From Photobacterium piscicola (GTDB taxonomy: Bacteria; Pseudomonadota; Gammaproteobacteria; Enterobacterales; Vibrionaceae), in assembly GCF_900166965.1 (NCBI RefSeq), contig NZ_FUZI01000001.1, forward strand, positions 558,001 through 622,000: a stretch of DNA of 64,000 bases. Direction: 5' to 3'. The position numbers were made by a program, and so were the translations under genes. Positions 9,766-19,781 of this stretch are shown piece after piece; within the stretch, counting starts at the first letter, position 1; each line of letters begins with the position of its first letter. The notes beneath the pieces are model-generated. The model made no database searches. It was not told the origin of the DNA and worked only from the letters and a program-made list of their open reading frames with translations.

Positions 9766-10290
9766 ATGAATAATGAAATTCGCCTTCGTGCCTTAGAACA
9801 AACTGATTTACGTTTTATTCATCAGCTAAACAATAACCGTGCTATCATGTCTTATTGGTTTGAAGAGCCGTATGAGTCATTTTATGAGCTGGAAGAGCTA
9901 TATCGCAAGCATATTCACGATAGCACTGAGCGACGTTTTATTGCTGAAAATAATGATAAAGAGTCAATTGGACTGGTTGAATTAGTTGAAATTAATAGTA
10001 TTCATCGCAGTGCTGAATTTCAGATCATCATTGCTCCTGATTTTCAAGGTAATGGTTATGCGCGCGCATTAATTAATCGTGCGTTGAATTACGCCTTTAC
10101 TATTTTGAATCTACACAAAGTTTATTTGCATGTAGCAACAGCAAATGAAAAAGCCATTTATTTATATGAAGAATGTGGTTTTATTGAAGAAGGCCACCTA
10201 GTAAAAGAAATCTTTATTAATGGGCAATACACTGATGTAAAACGGATGTACATGCTTCAAGATGAATATCTTGCGAGTCGTAGCAAATAA
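9766..10290 (+). CDS. speG: Spermidine N1-acetyltransferase
   Basis: 174-residue GNAT acetyltransferase matching SpeG across its length: [50 protein letters not shown] (acetyl-CoA loop with QGNGYA) and [13 protein letters not shown]. SpeG acetylates spermidine and spermine in the cytoplasm and so limits polyamine toxicity. It is monocistronic, with a terminator directly downstream. Confidence 0.9.
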   Translation: MNNEIRLRALEQTDLRFIHQLNNNRAIMSYWFEEPYESFYELEELYRKHIHDSTERRFIAENNDKESIGLVELVEINSIHRSAEFQIIIAPDFQGNGYARALINRALNYAFTILNLHKVYLHVATANEKAIYLYEECGFIEEGHLVKEIFINGQYTDVKRMYMLQDEYLASRSK

Positions 10291-10296
10291 TTGTTA

Positions 10297-10330
10297 TCAC
10301 CCAGACAGTGCAATATTGTCTGGGTGATTT
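10297..10330. terminator. Terminator between speG and the GST gene
   Basis: Stem TCACCCAGACA against TGTCTGGGTGA with a short loop and a following TTT. It is placed between convergent genes. Confidence 0.75.
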
Positions 10331-10356
10331 AGACCAATGGCTGCATGAGAATAAAG

Positions 10357-11016
10357 TTATACCGTTTCATAATGTGATGACGGTGTTGATGGCTCTGATT
10401 GCCACAATGGTTTCTTTTTCATGACTTGTGAAAAAATAGGATCTTGATAATGCTGCTCTAGCCAAGTTTTTAATTTAGGGTAGGGAGCGTGGCGAAACCA
10501 TTGTCGCTCAACATGAGAAAATTGACGAATAAAGGGCAAAATAGCGTAGTCAGCTAGGCTTGGGTGATCACACATAAAGAAACGGTGTTTATTTAATCGT
10601 AACTCAAGATCATCGAGAAACGATTGGCATAAATGACGGTAAAGCGCACCATCTGGATTGTGGTAGCGTATATTTGCTTTGTAGTGTTCTAATGCAGCAA
10701 TATATTTACAATCATTACGCGCAATAAGATTGATCATATCAGTGAATAAATGCGTGCTATCAGCTAATAATAAATTGTGCGGATCGTGCTGATTTAAAGC
10801 CCATACCATAATTGATAAGCTTTCATCAATATAATCACCATTACTTAAGACTAATAGCGGAACGGTCCCTTTTGGCGTAATGCTAAGCATTTCAGCGGGT
10901 TTATCTGTGAGTGAAATATCACGTATGTCTATTTCTTGCTCGGCAAGTCGTAGGCCTAACCGCGCTCTAATGGCATAGGGGCATTGACGTAGCGTGTACA
11001 GTATTGGTCGCGTCAT
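10357..11016 (-). CDS. Glutathione S-transferase family protein
   Basis: 219-residue protein with an N-terminal thioredoxin-like domain (residues 1-80) bearing CPYAIRARL at the active-site position, the cis-proline GTVPLL and the glutathione-contacting ESLSI. A helical C-terminal domain follows, ending in a PSLADYAILPFIRQF block. The CPYA motif resembles glutaredoxin-2 or omega-type enzymes more than classical Tyr or Ser GSTs. The substrate is unknown. It stands alone, convergent with speG. Confidence 0.8.
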   Translation of the reverse strand: MTRPILYTLRQCPYAIRARLGLRLAEQEIDIRDISLTDKPAEMLSITPKGTVPLLVLSNGDYIDESLSIMVWALNQHDPHNLLLADSTHLFTDMINLIARNDCKYIAALEHYKANIRYHNPDGALYRHLCQSFLDDLELRLNKHRFFMCDHPSLADYAILPFIRQFSHVERQWFRHAPYPKLKTWLEQHYQDPIFSQVMKKKPLWQSEPSTPSSHYETV

Positions 11017-11198
11017 TTTATCCCTCCGAAAATTCCGTCCTTAATGGGGTAAGTTTAGTGCAAATCTTGATAATTGATAAATTTAACGTATTCAACTGTA
11101 TTGTTATTAGAGATAGTGATACTACTATTTGCACATGCTTATTTTCATTATTCACTACCGCTAGATATATCATGTAGCGAATATTATAGAGGAATATT

Positions 11199-12632
11199 AT
11201 GAGCGATTTGTTGATAGCAAGCAGACTTGAGCAATATCGTCAGCGTCAATATGATGCTTTTATGCAGCAACCGATGCCGATGGTTGAAGATCGTATCGCT
11301 GCCCTAAAAAAAGTAAAACAATTAATCATTCAGCATCAAGCTCAGATTTGCGAAGCGATTGCGGCTGATTTTGGTTGTCGCTCTGCAAGTGAAACCGCAT
11401 TATTAGAAATATTTACGTCTTTAGAATCGATAAACGATGCAATTAAACATGTAAAGACGTGGATGAAGCCTCAGCGTCGACATACTTCTTTATGGTTCAA
11501 ACCCGCAATAAACAGTGTTATTCCACAACCTTTAGGGGTTGTCGGCATTATTGTTCCTTGGAATTATCCGCTTTTTTTGACTATTGCACCGATGGTTGCC
11601 GCACTCGCTGCAGGTAATCGTGTGATGGTTAAAATGTCAGAAAATTCTCAACATCTATGTCAGCTATTACAACAATTATTTGCGGCTGATTTTAGTAATG
11701 ATCATATTTGTATTGTTGAAGAAGAAGGGCAAACAGGGATTGCTTTTTCACAATTAAAATTTGATCACCTTATTTTTACGGGTTCAACGACCACAGGTAA
11801 GGCTGTTATGGCAGCAGCTGCTACTAATTTAGTGCCTGTGACGTTAGAACTTGGTGGTAAATCGCCGGTTATTTTGGTCGATGATTATGATGTGAAGATA
11901 GCATTATCTCGTATTCTGGGTGGTAAGGTTTATAACAGCGGTCAAACCTGTGTTGCTCCTGATTATATGTTGATCCCACAAGCATTAGAAGGTGAGGTAA
12001 TTCGTCAAGCTCAAGCTATTATGGCACAGCGGTTTACCGATATTTCCCACTCTGACTATACCTCGATTATTGATGACGCTTCTTTTTGTCGTTTATGTGA
12101 TACCACTCAAGACGCGATTGAGCTGGGGGCAACGGTGGTGAATTTGATCCCTCAGTCAGAGCCCAATTCACAACAACGTAAATTTCCGTTACAGCTTGTT
12201 TGTCAACCAACAGACGCGATGGTAGTGATGCAGCGTGAAATCTTCGGGCCATTATTGCCAATAGTGACTTATCAAACACTTCAACAAGCCTTGGACTATA
12301 TTAATGCGCGAGAGCGACCATTAGCGCTGTATTTATTCAGTAATGATAAAGCGGTACAGCAGCAAGTATTAAACCAAACGCGTTCAGGTGGGGTTGCAAT
12401 CAATGATGTTATGTTACATGTCGCGCAGGATGATTTACCTTTTGGTGGCATAGGCCATAGCGGTATGGGACATTATCATGGTCGAGAAGGGTTTGAACAG
12501 CTATCAAAAATGCGTCCAGTAATGCATCAAGCAGCGATAAGTTCAACTAAATATCTCTATGCACCTTATGGAAAAATCGGTAAACGGTTAATTAACTTTA
12601 TTATAAATAGAAAGCTATCTCGATATGAATGA
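11199..12632 (+). CDS. Aldehyde dehydrogenase, coniferyl aldehyde dehydrogenase-like
   Basis: 477-residue NAD(P)-dependent aldehyde dehydrogenase. Motifs in order are PWNYPLFLTIAPMVAALAAGN, the nucleotide loop FTGSTTTGKAV, the general-base region ELGGKSPVIL, and the catalytic cysteine in NSGQTCVAPDYML. The EIFGPLLPI and PFGGIGHSGMGHYHG blocks follow. The short length and the C-terminus with RLINFII match the coniferyl aldehyde dehydrogenase (CalB) subgroup, which acts on medium-chain and aromatic aldehydes. The true substrate is uncertain. Its last codons overlap the RDD gene, so the two form an operon. Confidence 0.85.
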   Translation: MSDLLIASRLEQYRQRQYDAFMQQPMPMVEDRIAALKKVKQLIIQHQAQICEAIAADFGCRSASETALLEIFTSLESINDAIKHVKTWMKPQRRHTSLWFKPAINSVIPQPLGVVGIIVPWNYPLFLTIAPMVAALAAGNRVMVKMSENSQHLCQLLQQLFAADFSNDHICIVEEEGQTGIAFSQLKFDHLIFTGSTTTGKAVMAAAATNLVPVTLELGGKSPVILVDDYDVKIALSRILGGKVYNSGQTCVAPDYMLIPQALEGEVIRQAQAIMAQRFTDISHSDYTSIIDDASFCRLCDTTQDAIELGATVVNLIPQSEPNSQQRKFPLQLVCQPTDAMVVMQREIFGPLLPIVTYQTLQQALDYINARERPLALYLFSNDKAVQQQVLNQTRSGGVAINDVMLHVAQDDLPFGGIGHSGMGHYHGREGFEQLSKMRPVMHQAAISSTKYLYAPYGKIGKRLINFIINRKLSRYE

Positions 12633-13056
12633 GCAAATAACAATAACGTATGTCGGATTTTGGCCTCGAGTATTAGCTAGCTTGGTTGATACTGCTATTG
12701 TCGCTTTGATTACAGCGCCACTTATGTATCTCGCGTATGGTGAAATGCACCCATCTACCGATAGTTTTGCTATTGGACCGATGGATATAATGATCAATTA
12801 TTTATTACCGTTTGTGGGGGTGATTTTATTTTGGATTTATAAATCAGCCACACCAGGGAAAATGGTCATTAAAGCGCAGATAGTTGACGCTAACACTGGT
12901 AACAAACCCAGTGTGAAACAATCGGTGATACGTTATTTAGGCTATTTTGTGTCAACTATTCCCTTGGGATTAGGTTTAATGTGGGTTGGCTGGGATAAGA
13001 GAAAGCAAGGCTGGCATGATAAATTAGCCAATACTGTTGTGGTTAACTCATTATAA
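12625..13056 (+). CDS. RDD family membrane protein
   Basis: 143-residue inner membrane protein of the RDD family with about three membrane spans. The family motif appears as WPRVLASLVDTAIV (R and D residues), followed by KSATPGKMVIKAQIVD and the C-terminal KRKQGWHDKLANTVVV. It overlaps the end of the aldehyde dehydrogenase gene by 8 bases, implying coupled translation. The function of small RDD proteins is generally unknown. Confidence 0.85.
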   Translation: MNEQITITYVGFWPRVLASLVDTAIVALITAPLMYLAYGEMHPSTDSFAIGPMDIMINYLLPFVGVILFWIYKSATPGKMVIKAQIVDANTGNKPSVKQSVIRYLGYFVSTIPLGLGLMWVGWDKRKQGWHDKLANTVVVNSL

Positions 13057-13084
13057 TAGAACAATAAAGCTATCGATGTCATAC

Positions 13085-13125
13085 AAGAAAGCCCCTGCTG
13101 ATAATATCAACAGGGGCTTTCTTTA
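13085..13125. terminator. Bidirectional Rho-independent terminator
   Basis: AAGAAAGCCCCTG and CAGGGGCTTTCTT form a perfect 13 bp stem between the convergent RDD and PhnA-like genes. Confidence 0.9.
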
Positions 13126-13143
13126 TTCTCAATACAGTAAGAA

Positions 13144-13716
13144 TTACTTCTTAGTGTAAGCTGAGATGATCACCATTTGCACACCGTCAGCACGACCTTG
13201 GATGTGAAGTGGGTTATCAGTCAAGCTGATGTTACGTACTGGCGTACCACGCTTGATAACCATGCTTGAACCTTTAACTGGTAGATCTTTAATGATAGTT
13301 ACGCTATCACCAGCTTGAAGGATTGCACCGTTCGCATCACGAGTAGGGATTGAAGCTTGTTCTTCTTCAACAAGACCTTTTTCAGCCCATTCTTTAACGT
13401 CATCTTCTAAGTACATCATGTCAACGAGATCCATTGCCCAATCAGTTTTAGTTGAAAGACGCTTAAGCTGGCGATATACCATAACTTGAACAGCAGGAAC
13501 CTGACTCCACATGGTGTCGTTTAGACAACGCCAATGGTTTTCGTCAGTAGTTTCTGGATTTTCAAGCTGACCACGGCAAGTATCACAAAGTAGTACACAG
13601 CAACCCGCGCTCTTGTCTTCAGAAGCAGGAACAGCGTATACCGCTAGATTGTTTTCAGAAGAACATAGCTCACATTTTGATTCACTACGCGTTTTTAATG
13701 CTTGTTCGATAGTCAT
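13144..13716 (-). CDS. PhnA/YjdM domain protein
   Basis: 190-residue protein of the PhnA (YjdM) family, longer than the 111-residue E. coli YjdM. The N-terminus holds a zinc-ribbon-like set of cysteines (CELCSSENNL then CCVLLCDTC). The C-terminal SH3-like KOW-type domain has DANGAILQAGDSVTIIKDLPVKG. Despite the name it is not shown to cleave phosphonates. The open frame extends upstream to 13779, but the ATG at 13716 (MTIEQALKTRSESKCELC) gives the normal N-terminus. Confidence 0.82.
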   Translation of the reverse strand: MTIEQALKTRSESKCELCSSENNLAVYAVPASEDKSAGCCVLLCDTCRGQLENPETTDENHWRCLNDTMWSQVPAVQVMVYRQLKRLSTKTDWAMDLVDMMYLEDDVKEWAEKGLVEEEQASIPTRDANGAILQAGDSVTIIKDLPVKGSSMVIKRGTPVRNISLTDNPLHIQGRADGVQMVIISAYTKK

Positions 13717-14056
13717 GGGAATTGTCCATTGATTTATTGTGCCAATATTATGCCGTTCTATTGTACAGAAGAAAAGCAAACATGTCCCTGATCACGAAAT
13801 TTATAGTACAACAGACTGTTTAATATCCAGTGTGCTTTGTTTCATTAACCGAATTGGTTGGTTGTTGTTTCATATTTAACAATATAGATACAGAGAATAT
13901 AAATAAGATAGTGTCGCAACTTATATAATATGTGAGGTAATGTTCTTTACAGTTACATGAAAAAATGAAGCTTATCGCAGTGCGCTTGTTTCGATCTTTG
14001 CCTGCAACATGTTAAGAGTAAACTATCGCGATTACTATTAAGTTTAAGGGAAAAGG

Positions 14057-15388
14057 ATGTTCCAGTATAAATACAGTGTTTTGATGTTAGCGATTGCTGC
14101 AAGTATAAGCACGCCAGTATGTGCATCATCAGATACAATAGTTTCACCTTACGTTGTTGGTGGTCATGATGTTGATACTAATACTCCAGCGAGTGAAAAT
14201 TTTATGGCATCACTCCGCAATAATAAAGATGGAGAAACCCCTTTTTGTGGCGCGACGATTATCAATGATCAGTGGGTATTAACGGCGGCCCATTGCGTGG
14301 TAAAAGGAAGTGGTGAAAGCGCGATAGTAATGGCTCCTTCAGATATTACTATTACGGCAGGATTAATTGATAATAGCTATCCACAAAAAAAACATATATT
14401 TTCAGCTACGCATGTGGTGATACACCCCGCTTATAGTCCAGTAGCAGTGATAAAAGAGACAACAGTTAATGATCAAGTGATCACTGAAATTGTTAGTTCG
14501 GCATTGGATAACGATGTTGCTCTAATTCGGGTAAATCGTAAGTTTGTTGATTTAGGTAAGGTTGCATTATCGACCTTATCGCAAACACAGTTGATTGAGG
14601 AACAGCTAAAACAAGAATGGGAACAAGCCAATAATCCTATTCCTACAGACCACCGTCCTGAAAATATTACCGTTTTAGGGTGGGGAGCAACGACAATAGA
14701 GGGAAGTAAGCCATCAAAAACACTTAAACAGGCTAAGTTGAGTTTCTTCCCTATTAATCTTTGTTATGAGCGTATTGAGTCTAATGATAACCCGGGCTTA
14801 ATTATTGATAGCCCAGCAAATATTACTAAATTATGTACATTACCACCTGTAGTTATTGCCGAGCTTACTGGTGCCGATGCTTGTAATGGTGACAGCGGAG
14901 GTCCTATTTTTGCTATTGATAGTGAGGGCAATCAGTTACAGGTAGGTATTGTCAGTGGCGGTACGACAGGTAATCCTGTTTGTGGTTCAATGACTAGACC
15001 AGGTTTCTATGCTCGTGTAGGAAACTATACTGATTGGATTGTTGAAAACAGTAGTAAAGTGCCGACATATCCTATAACACCTCCTGATTTTCTTAATGAT
15101 AAATACGGCGATCAAGATGGTGGTGACACAGGTGGTGGTGATACAGGTGGTGGTGACACAGGTGGTGGTGATACAGGTGGCGGTGACACAGGTGGTGGTG
15201 ACGCAGGTGGTGGTGACACAGGAGGCGGTGACACAGGAGGCGGTGACACAGGTGGTGATGGGTGCAATGACAGCATTTCAGCGAATAATTGTAATATAGG
15301 CAAAGATAGTGATGGTGGCGGTAGTTTCGGTTTTATAGGCTTATTATTACTTTGTTCAAGTGCGTTTTTTAGACGTTTAAGAAAGTAA
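14057..15388 (+). CDS. Secreted trypsin-like serine protease with GlyGly-CTERM anchor
   Basis: 443-residue chymotrypsin-family (S1) protease. A signal peptide (MFQYKYSVLMLAIAASIS) precedes the mature start near VVGGHDVD. The triad is complete: His79 in LTAAHC, Asp153 in DNDVAL and Ser280 in NGDSGGP. Residues 354-401 are a low-complexity linker of about nine GGGDT pentads. The tail has a Gly-rich motif, a hydrophobic span (FGFIGLLLLCSSAFF) and basic RRLRK, the layout of GlyGly-CTERM proteins processed by rhombosortase after type II secretion. It is monocistronic, with a terminator at 15458. Confidence 0.9.
   Translation: MFQYKYSVLMLAIAASISTPVCASSDTIVSPYVVGGHDVDTNTPASENFMASLRNNKDGETPFCGATIINDQWVLTAAHCVVKGSGESAIVMAPSDITITAGLIDNSYPQKKHIFSATHVVIHPAYSPVAVIKETTVNDQVITEIVSSALDNDVALIRVNRKFVDLGKVALSTLSQTQLIEEQLKQEWEQANNPIPTDHRPENITVLGWGATTIEGSKPSKTLKQAKLSFFPINLCYERIESNDNPGLIIDSPANITKLCTLPPVVIAELTGADACNGDSGGPIFAIDSEGNQLQVGIVSGGTTGNPVCGSMTRPGFYARVGNYTDWIVENSSKVPTYPITPPDFLNDKYGDQDGGDTGGGDTGGGDTGGGDTGGGDTGGGDAGGGDTGGGDTGGGDTGGDGCNDSISANNCNIGKDSDGGGSFGFIGLLLLCSSAFFRRLRK
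15119..15260 (+). repeat. 15-bp tandem repeat encoding GGGDT pentads
   Basis: About nine copies of a 15-base unit (GGTGGTGACACAGGT and close variants; third-position C/T and T/A/C changes). One copy encodes GGGDA. The length is a multiple of three, so copy-number change keeps the protease frame. Confidence 0.9.
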
Positions 15389-15457
15389 GCAGAGGATTGT
15401 AACCGAGTCAAGTGAGTGTTGATGAGGTTCTAATTGTAGATTGAGACGTTATTGATG

Positions 15458-15493
15458 TGGAAAGTGGCTTTTTAGCTACTTTCCATTTTTTTT
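15458..15493 (+). terminator. Rho-independent terminator after the protease
   Basis: TGGAAAGTGGCT pairs with AGCTACTTTCCA (one G-T) around a short T loop, followed by eight T. Confidence 0.85.
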
Positions 15494-16281
15494 ATAATTT
15501 AAACAATATATTGCTTTTTTCAATATTAAATTTTTATAGTGCAGGCTCTCATTTCTCAAAAGAGTACAAAGATACTTTTGTGGTTATTGTTGGCTTGAAA
15601 AAAGCGTCCAAATCGTATGTATAACTTACATTTTTTTAACAACCAAAGTGCTTTAAATAATAAATAAAGTAAAAATAAGTTTTATCTATTTAGTTATTAA
15701 ATTTATCAATATTGATTTTTTAAATATTTTAACTTTAATATCAATGTTTTATATTTTTATTTTGTTTTTGGTAATATATTTTCGATCAATAATATAATGT
15801 TTTATTATTTTATCCACTAAAATGCATTTATCCACAGAAGCTGTGCATAACTCTGTGGGAAATTCGCTAAAGCTAGATTTGGTGCAGCCTCTGGTAAAGT
15901 CAACAGATAGTTAATTGAATTTTGTTAATAACTATAAATTTATTGATTTAGTTCAATGATCAAACAGAAAGCGTATTTTATGTATTTGGCATTCAAATAA
16001 AGTTTAATATTTAAAATATAAAACGAAGGAAAAAAATTATTCTGAGTGGAATGTTGAATATTTGTTTCTAATTAGGAAGGGAATTATTTGCTTATAGGAT
16101 TTTGTTTCATAGTATAAAAAAACCTATACCATAGAAGAATTTAGAAGCAAAATAGTGTGATCTGTGCTTTGAAATGGCGGATATTTTTTTATTTTAGGCG
16201 ATGAAATAATTATATTGAGCGGCTATCCATTATTGATGCAGTTATTGGTAATGGCTTCATTCCTTTACAATAGAGTCAGGT
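15494..16281. other. Long AT-rich gap with clustered DnaA-box-like sites
   Basis: About 790 bases without a credible gene. From 15640 to 15830 the sequence is almost all A and T. This is followed at once by TTATCCACT (15810-15818), TTATCCACA (15828-15836, the perfect DnaA box) and TGTGCATAA (15842-15850, TTATGCACA on the other strand). The last 300 bases before 16282 should contain the promoter of the chemoreceptor gene. The DnaA sites could be a regulatory or origin-like cluster, or chance in AT-rich DNA. Confidence 0.5.
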
Positions 16282-18261
16282 ATGTCACTCTCAATTGTTC
16301 AACGTACTATTGCTGGATTTACTCTAATGCTGGTACTTATTCTCCTCCTTGGAGGTATAAGTTATGGTAATACCGATAGAATCCATAGCCGATTACAACA
16401 TGTTACTGAAGTATCAACACCTATGGTTATTTCAGCAAGCCAATTATTGGCAAGTTTGCGAGAAAATCAATTGAAGGTAATTGACTATCAAACGACCACC
16501 AATATTGGAGTGTTGGCTATAAAAAAGGCTGATGTTCAAAAAGCAGAACATGACTTTAGATTACTAGAGCAGCAAGCACAGCATTATGCGGTTGACTCAA
16601 GAGCAAAATCTGAATTAGCAACGGCATTAATAGCTGCTAATGCTTTTTTTACTTCATCAAATACTGCTATTGAACGTTATGATCAATGGCTAGCGGTTAA
16701 ACGCCAACATCAACGTTTAAATCTTGAATTTATTCACCTTGAAGATACTTACCAATCAGCAGCTAACCTTCTTATTCAAAGTGCCAGTCATAAACGTTCA
16801 TTGCGAAATCGTGTCGAATTAATTACTAGTGGTATTAGCCGAGATTTAAAAAATGTTCGTCGAGCGACGCCTCAAACTGATCTTAAAACATTATCGGCGG
16901 TGCTCACAAAAGATATTGAGATGGCGACACAGGGTATTGCAAGGATTGATATTGCTGAGGATGTTAAGGCACGTTATAGCAAAAATCTAAATCGTGTTTA
17001 TGCGCTTACATTAGGGGCGAATAGCATGTTAGAGGTGATGGCTAAGCAACATTTATTAGCTTCACAGTTAGCCGTTTTAAATGAAAAATCAAACCAACAG
17101 GTAACAGCGACTCAACAGGCATTAACCGTATATATGGAATATGCACAAGCCAACGCTAAAGCAAGCCAACAAGCGGCGGATGAAGCGGCAAATCAAGCCA
17201 TTCTAAGTATTATTATTGCCGCACTGGTATCAACGATGATTGCTGCTGTTATCGCGATCACTACTGCAAAACGTATTCACACACCGTTGGTGAGAATTAA
17301 TTCAGTTCTAAAGAAAATGACTGAAGGGGATATGACACAACGTACAAATTATCATTCTGGATGTGAGTTTGGTGCGTTATCGCGATCGATTGATCAATTA
17401 TCTATCAGCATGGCCGATATTTTAACTCAGATTCATATTGGCTCTGCGCATTTGGTATCAGAAGCGAACAAAACTGCGACGACGAGCGAAAAAGCGATGA
17501 ATAGAGTTGAAGACCAAAAATCGCGCACGGATCAAGTTGCAGCGGCTATTTCAGAGTTGGAAGTGAGTGCAAAAGAAATATCACGTTCATCAGAACAAAC
17601 CGTGGCTGAAGTCGATGAGGTGAATCAAGCGGCACAACAAGGACGAGAATTAGTCTTAACGAGCCGAACGATTACCGAACAACTTGCAGTAGAAATGACG
17701 GAAGCTGTTGCTATTACTCAAAAATTATCTGAATTCTCTAACAATATTGGCAGTATATTAGGTGTCATTCGTAGTATTGCTGAACAAACCAATTTATTAG
17801 CACTTAATGCCGCGATAGAAGCAGCAAGAGCCGGTGAACAAGGTCGTGGTTTTGCTGTTGTTGCTGATGAAGTACGGGCCTTAGCTAATCGAACGCAGCA
17901 GTCAACAGAAGAAATTCAACGAATGATAACTAATTTGCAGCAAAATGCGTTGCAGGTGTCACAGGTTATGACGCGTTCACAAATACAAACTGAACAATGT
18001 GTAGAGCAAGCTCGTTCAACGGATGTTGCTTTACAGACAATCGTTGATCGTATGCATCTTATTTTAGATATGGCGATACAAGTTGCTCATGCAACGGAAG
18101 AACAGATCTCAGTGAGCCAAGATGTTTCTGAGCATATTAATGGTATCGCGGCTGTCGCATATAACGCAGAAAATGAAGCGAGAGAATCTGCGCAAAGCAG
18201 CGAAGCATTATCGCAACTGGCTGCTCAACAACGTCAATTGATTGAACGCTTTAAGGTCTAA
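16282..18261 (+). CDS. Methyl-accepting chemotaxis protein
   Basis: 659-residue inner membrane chemoreceptor. TM1 is at about residues 8-27 and is followed by a periplasmic helical ligand domain of about 275 residues. TM2 ([20 protein letters not shown]) is near 305-325, then comes a HAMP domain ([20 protein letters not shown]). The cytoplasmic signalling domain holds the conserved hairpin [20 protein letters not shown] followed by [15 protein letters not shown]. No NWETF-like CheR-binding tail is present. The next gene, a solute-binding protein, begins 2 bases after its stop, which suggests co-expression and possible direct interaction. Confidence 0.92.
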   Translation: MSLSIVQRTIAGFTLMLVLILLLGGISYGNTDRIHSRLQHVTEVSTPMVISASQLLASLRENQLKVIDYQTTTNIGVLAIKKADVQKAEHDFRLLEQQAQHYAVDSRAKSELATALIAANAFFTSSNTAIERYDQWLAVKRQHQRLNLEFIHLEDTYQSAANLLIQSASHKRSLRNRVELITSGISRDLKNVRRATPQTDLKTLSAVLTKDIEMATQGIARIDIAEDVKARYSKNLNRVYALTLGANSMLEVMAKQHLLASQLAVLNEKSNQQVTATQQALTVYMEYAQANAKASQQAADEAANQAILSIIIAALVSTMIAAVIAITTAKRIHTPLVRINSVLKKMTEGDMTQRTNYHSGCEFGALSRSIDQLSISMADILTQIHIGSAHLVSEANKTATTSEKAMNRVEDQKSRTDQVAAAISELEVSAKEISRSSEQTVAEVDEVNQAAQQGRELVLTSRTITEQLAVEMTEAVAITQKLSEFSNNIGSILGVIRSIAEQTNLLALNAAIEAARAGEQGRGFAVVADEVRALANRTQQSTEEIQRMITNLQQNALQVSQVMTRSQIQTEQCVEQARSTDVALQTIVDRMHLILDMAIQVAHATEEQISVSQDVSEHINGIAAVAYNAENEARESAQSSEALSQLAAQQRQLIERFKV

Positions 18262-18263
18262 TT

Positions 18264-19640
18264 ATGCAAAACTCACATATTGTTCAACGTACACGCTCAG
18301 CATCTAATAGCATCATCAAAATGGTATGCGGTGGAGTGTTATTAATCCCAAGTTTAGTTTTGGCGAATACACAATCAATCAGCGGTCAGGTTATTATTGA
18401 TTCCTGGCGTAACGATAATGCTATTTGGGATAAAACAATCATTCCAGCGTTTAATCAGCATTACCCTAATATTAAAGTGACATACCGATCACCAGTCGAT
18501 CCATCAACATTTAATCAACAGCTAGATAAAGATCTTGCGCAAGGAACTGCGGGTGATCTTATTGCTTGTCGTCCATTTGATGGATCATTGGCACTCTTTC
18601 AGCAAGGGCATTTTAGTGATATTACTGAAATGCAAGGCATGGAGAATTTTCCCAGCTTTGCGTTAGGCCCATGGCAAACAGATTCAGGAGCTCAAACATT
18701 TTGCTTACCTATGGCATCGGTTATTCATGGATTTTTTTACAATAAAACTATTTTTTCAGAATTAAAACTTCAGGTGCCAGCAACGACTGTTGAATTTAAA
18801 CATGTACTTGAAAAAATCAAACAAAGCCAACGTTATACACCTATTGCTTTAGGCACCAAAGACAAATGGGAAGCCGCAACGATGGGGTTTCAGAATATAG
18901 GTCCTAATTATTGGCAGGGTGAAGATGGGCGCTTAGGCTTAATTCAAGCACAAGCACGTTTCTCTGATAGCCCATATCTGAACACTTATCGCGCTTTAGC
19001 CAATTGGACACCGTATTTAGGCAGTAATTATCAGCAACGCAGTTATGCTGAAGCTATTGAGTTGTTTAAAAACGGTCAGGCTGCAATTTATCCAACAGGT
19101 TCGTGGGATATATCTACTTTTGCTAACAGTGTCGATTTTGGTGTTTTTCCACCTCCAGTCGTTAACAAAGGAGATGAATGCTATATCAGTGATCATACCG
19201 ATTTGGGGATGGGACTAAACACTAAATCAGAGCAAAATGCAGCAGCAACGGCATTTCTACAATGGATGACAACCGCTGAGTTCGCAGAATTATTAACAAA
19301 TGGTATTCCTGGGTTTTTCTCGTTATCTAATCACTTTTTCGATGTTAACCATCCTATTGCCAATGAAATGATGATGTGGCGTAACAGTTGTGATTCTACC
19401 ATTCGTAATTCAGCTCAAATTTTATCGCGTGGCAAACCCGATTTTGAATTGCAATTATGGGAAACCAGTGTGGGAGTACTAAATGGCACCATGACCCCAG
19501 AAGAAGCGGTAATGACGGTACAAATGGGTTTAAATAGTTGGTATCAACCACAACGTGAAGCGAAGACCTTAGCTGAAATGTGCCAAGCACTAACACTACC
19601 CATAACGGTTTCCCCACCAGTGGTTAATAATTCGTTGTAG
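18264..19640 (+). CDS. Family 1 extracellular solute-binding protein (carbohydrate type)
   Basis: 458-residue periplasmic binding protein. A signal sequence with a long N-region ends near LVLANTQS. The mature part has the family 1 pattern: IIDSWRNDNAIWDKTIIPAFNQHYPNIKV, then GDLIACRP, VIHGFFYNKTIF, YAEAIELFKNGQAAIYPTGSWD, and the C-terminal FLQWMTTAEFAELL. This resembles sugar-binding subunits of ABC importers. No permease or ATPase gene lies nearby. Its 2-base spacing from the chemoreceptor suggests it presents the ligand to that receptor. Confidence 0.85.
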   Translation: MQNSHIVQRTRSASNSIIKMVCGGVLLIPSLVLANTQSISGQVIIDSWRNDNAIWDKTIIPAFNQHYPNIKVTYRSPVDPSTFNQQLDKDLAQGTAGDLIACRPFDGSLALFQQGHFSDITEMQGMENFPSFALGPWQTDSGAQTFCLPMASVIHGFFYNKTIFSELKLQVPATTVEFKHVLEKIKQSQRYTPIALGTKDKWEAATMGFQNIGPNYWQGEDGRLGLIQAQARFSDSPYLNTYRALANWTPYLGSNYQQRSYAEAIELFKNGQAAIYPTGSWDISTFANSVDFGVFPPPVVNKGDECYISDHTDLGMGLNTKSEQNAAATAFLQWMTTAEFAELLTNGIPGFFSLSNHFFDVNHPIANEMMMWRNSCDSTIRNSAQILSRGKPDFELQLWETSVGVLNGTMTPEEAVMTVQMGLNSWYQPQREAKTLAEMCQALTLPITVSPPVVNNSL

Positions 19641-19781
19641 TTAGGATGGGCTTAATTGAGTCAACAATCACTTATTTGAATTGGCTAACTATACGGAGAA
19701 TAACGTGATTGTTGATGCATGGTTGATATATACAGGTTAAGCATATTACTATGCTGATGTTTTTCTTTTGGATGATTTATT

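Noticed and set aside
15096..15411. Open frames of valine-rich or proline-rich repeats over the protease linker
   Set aside because: They are other-frame readings of the 15-base GGGDT repeat.
15494..16281. Possible chromosome 2 type origin because of DnaA boxes and one ATGATCA
   Set aside because: There is no array of RctB-type iterons and no rctB, parA or parB gene nearby. Kept only as a DnaA-box cluster.
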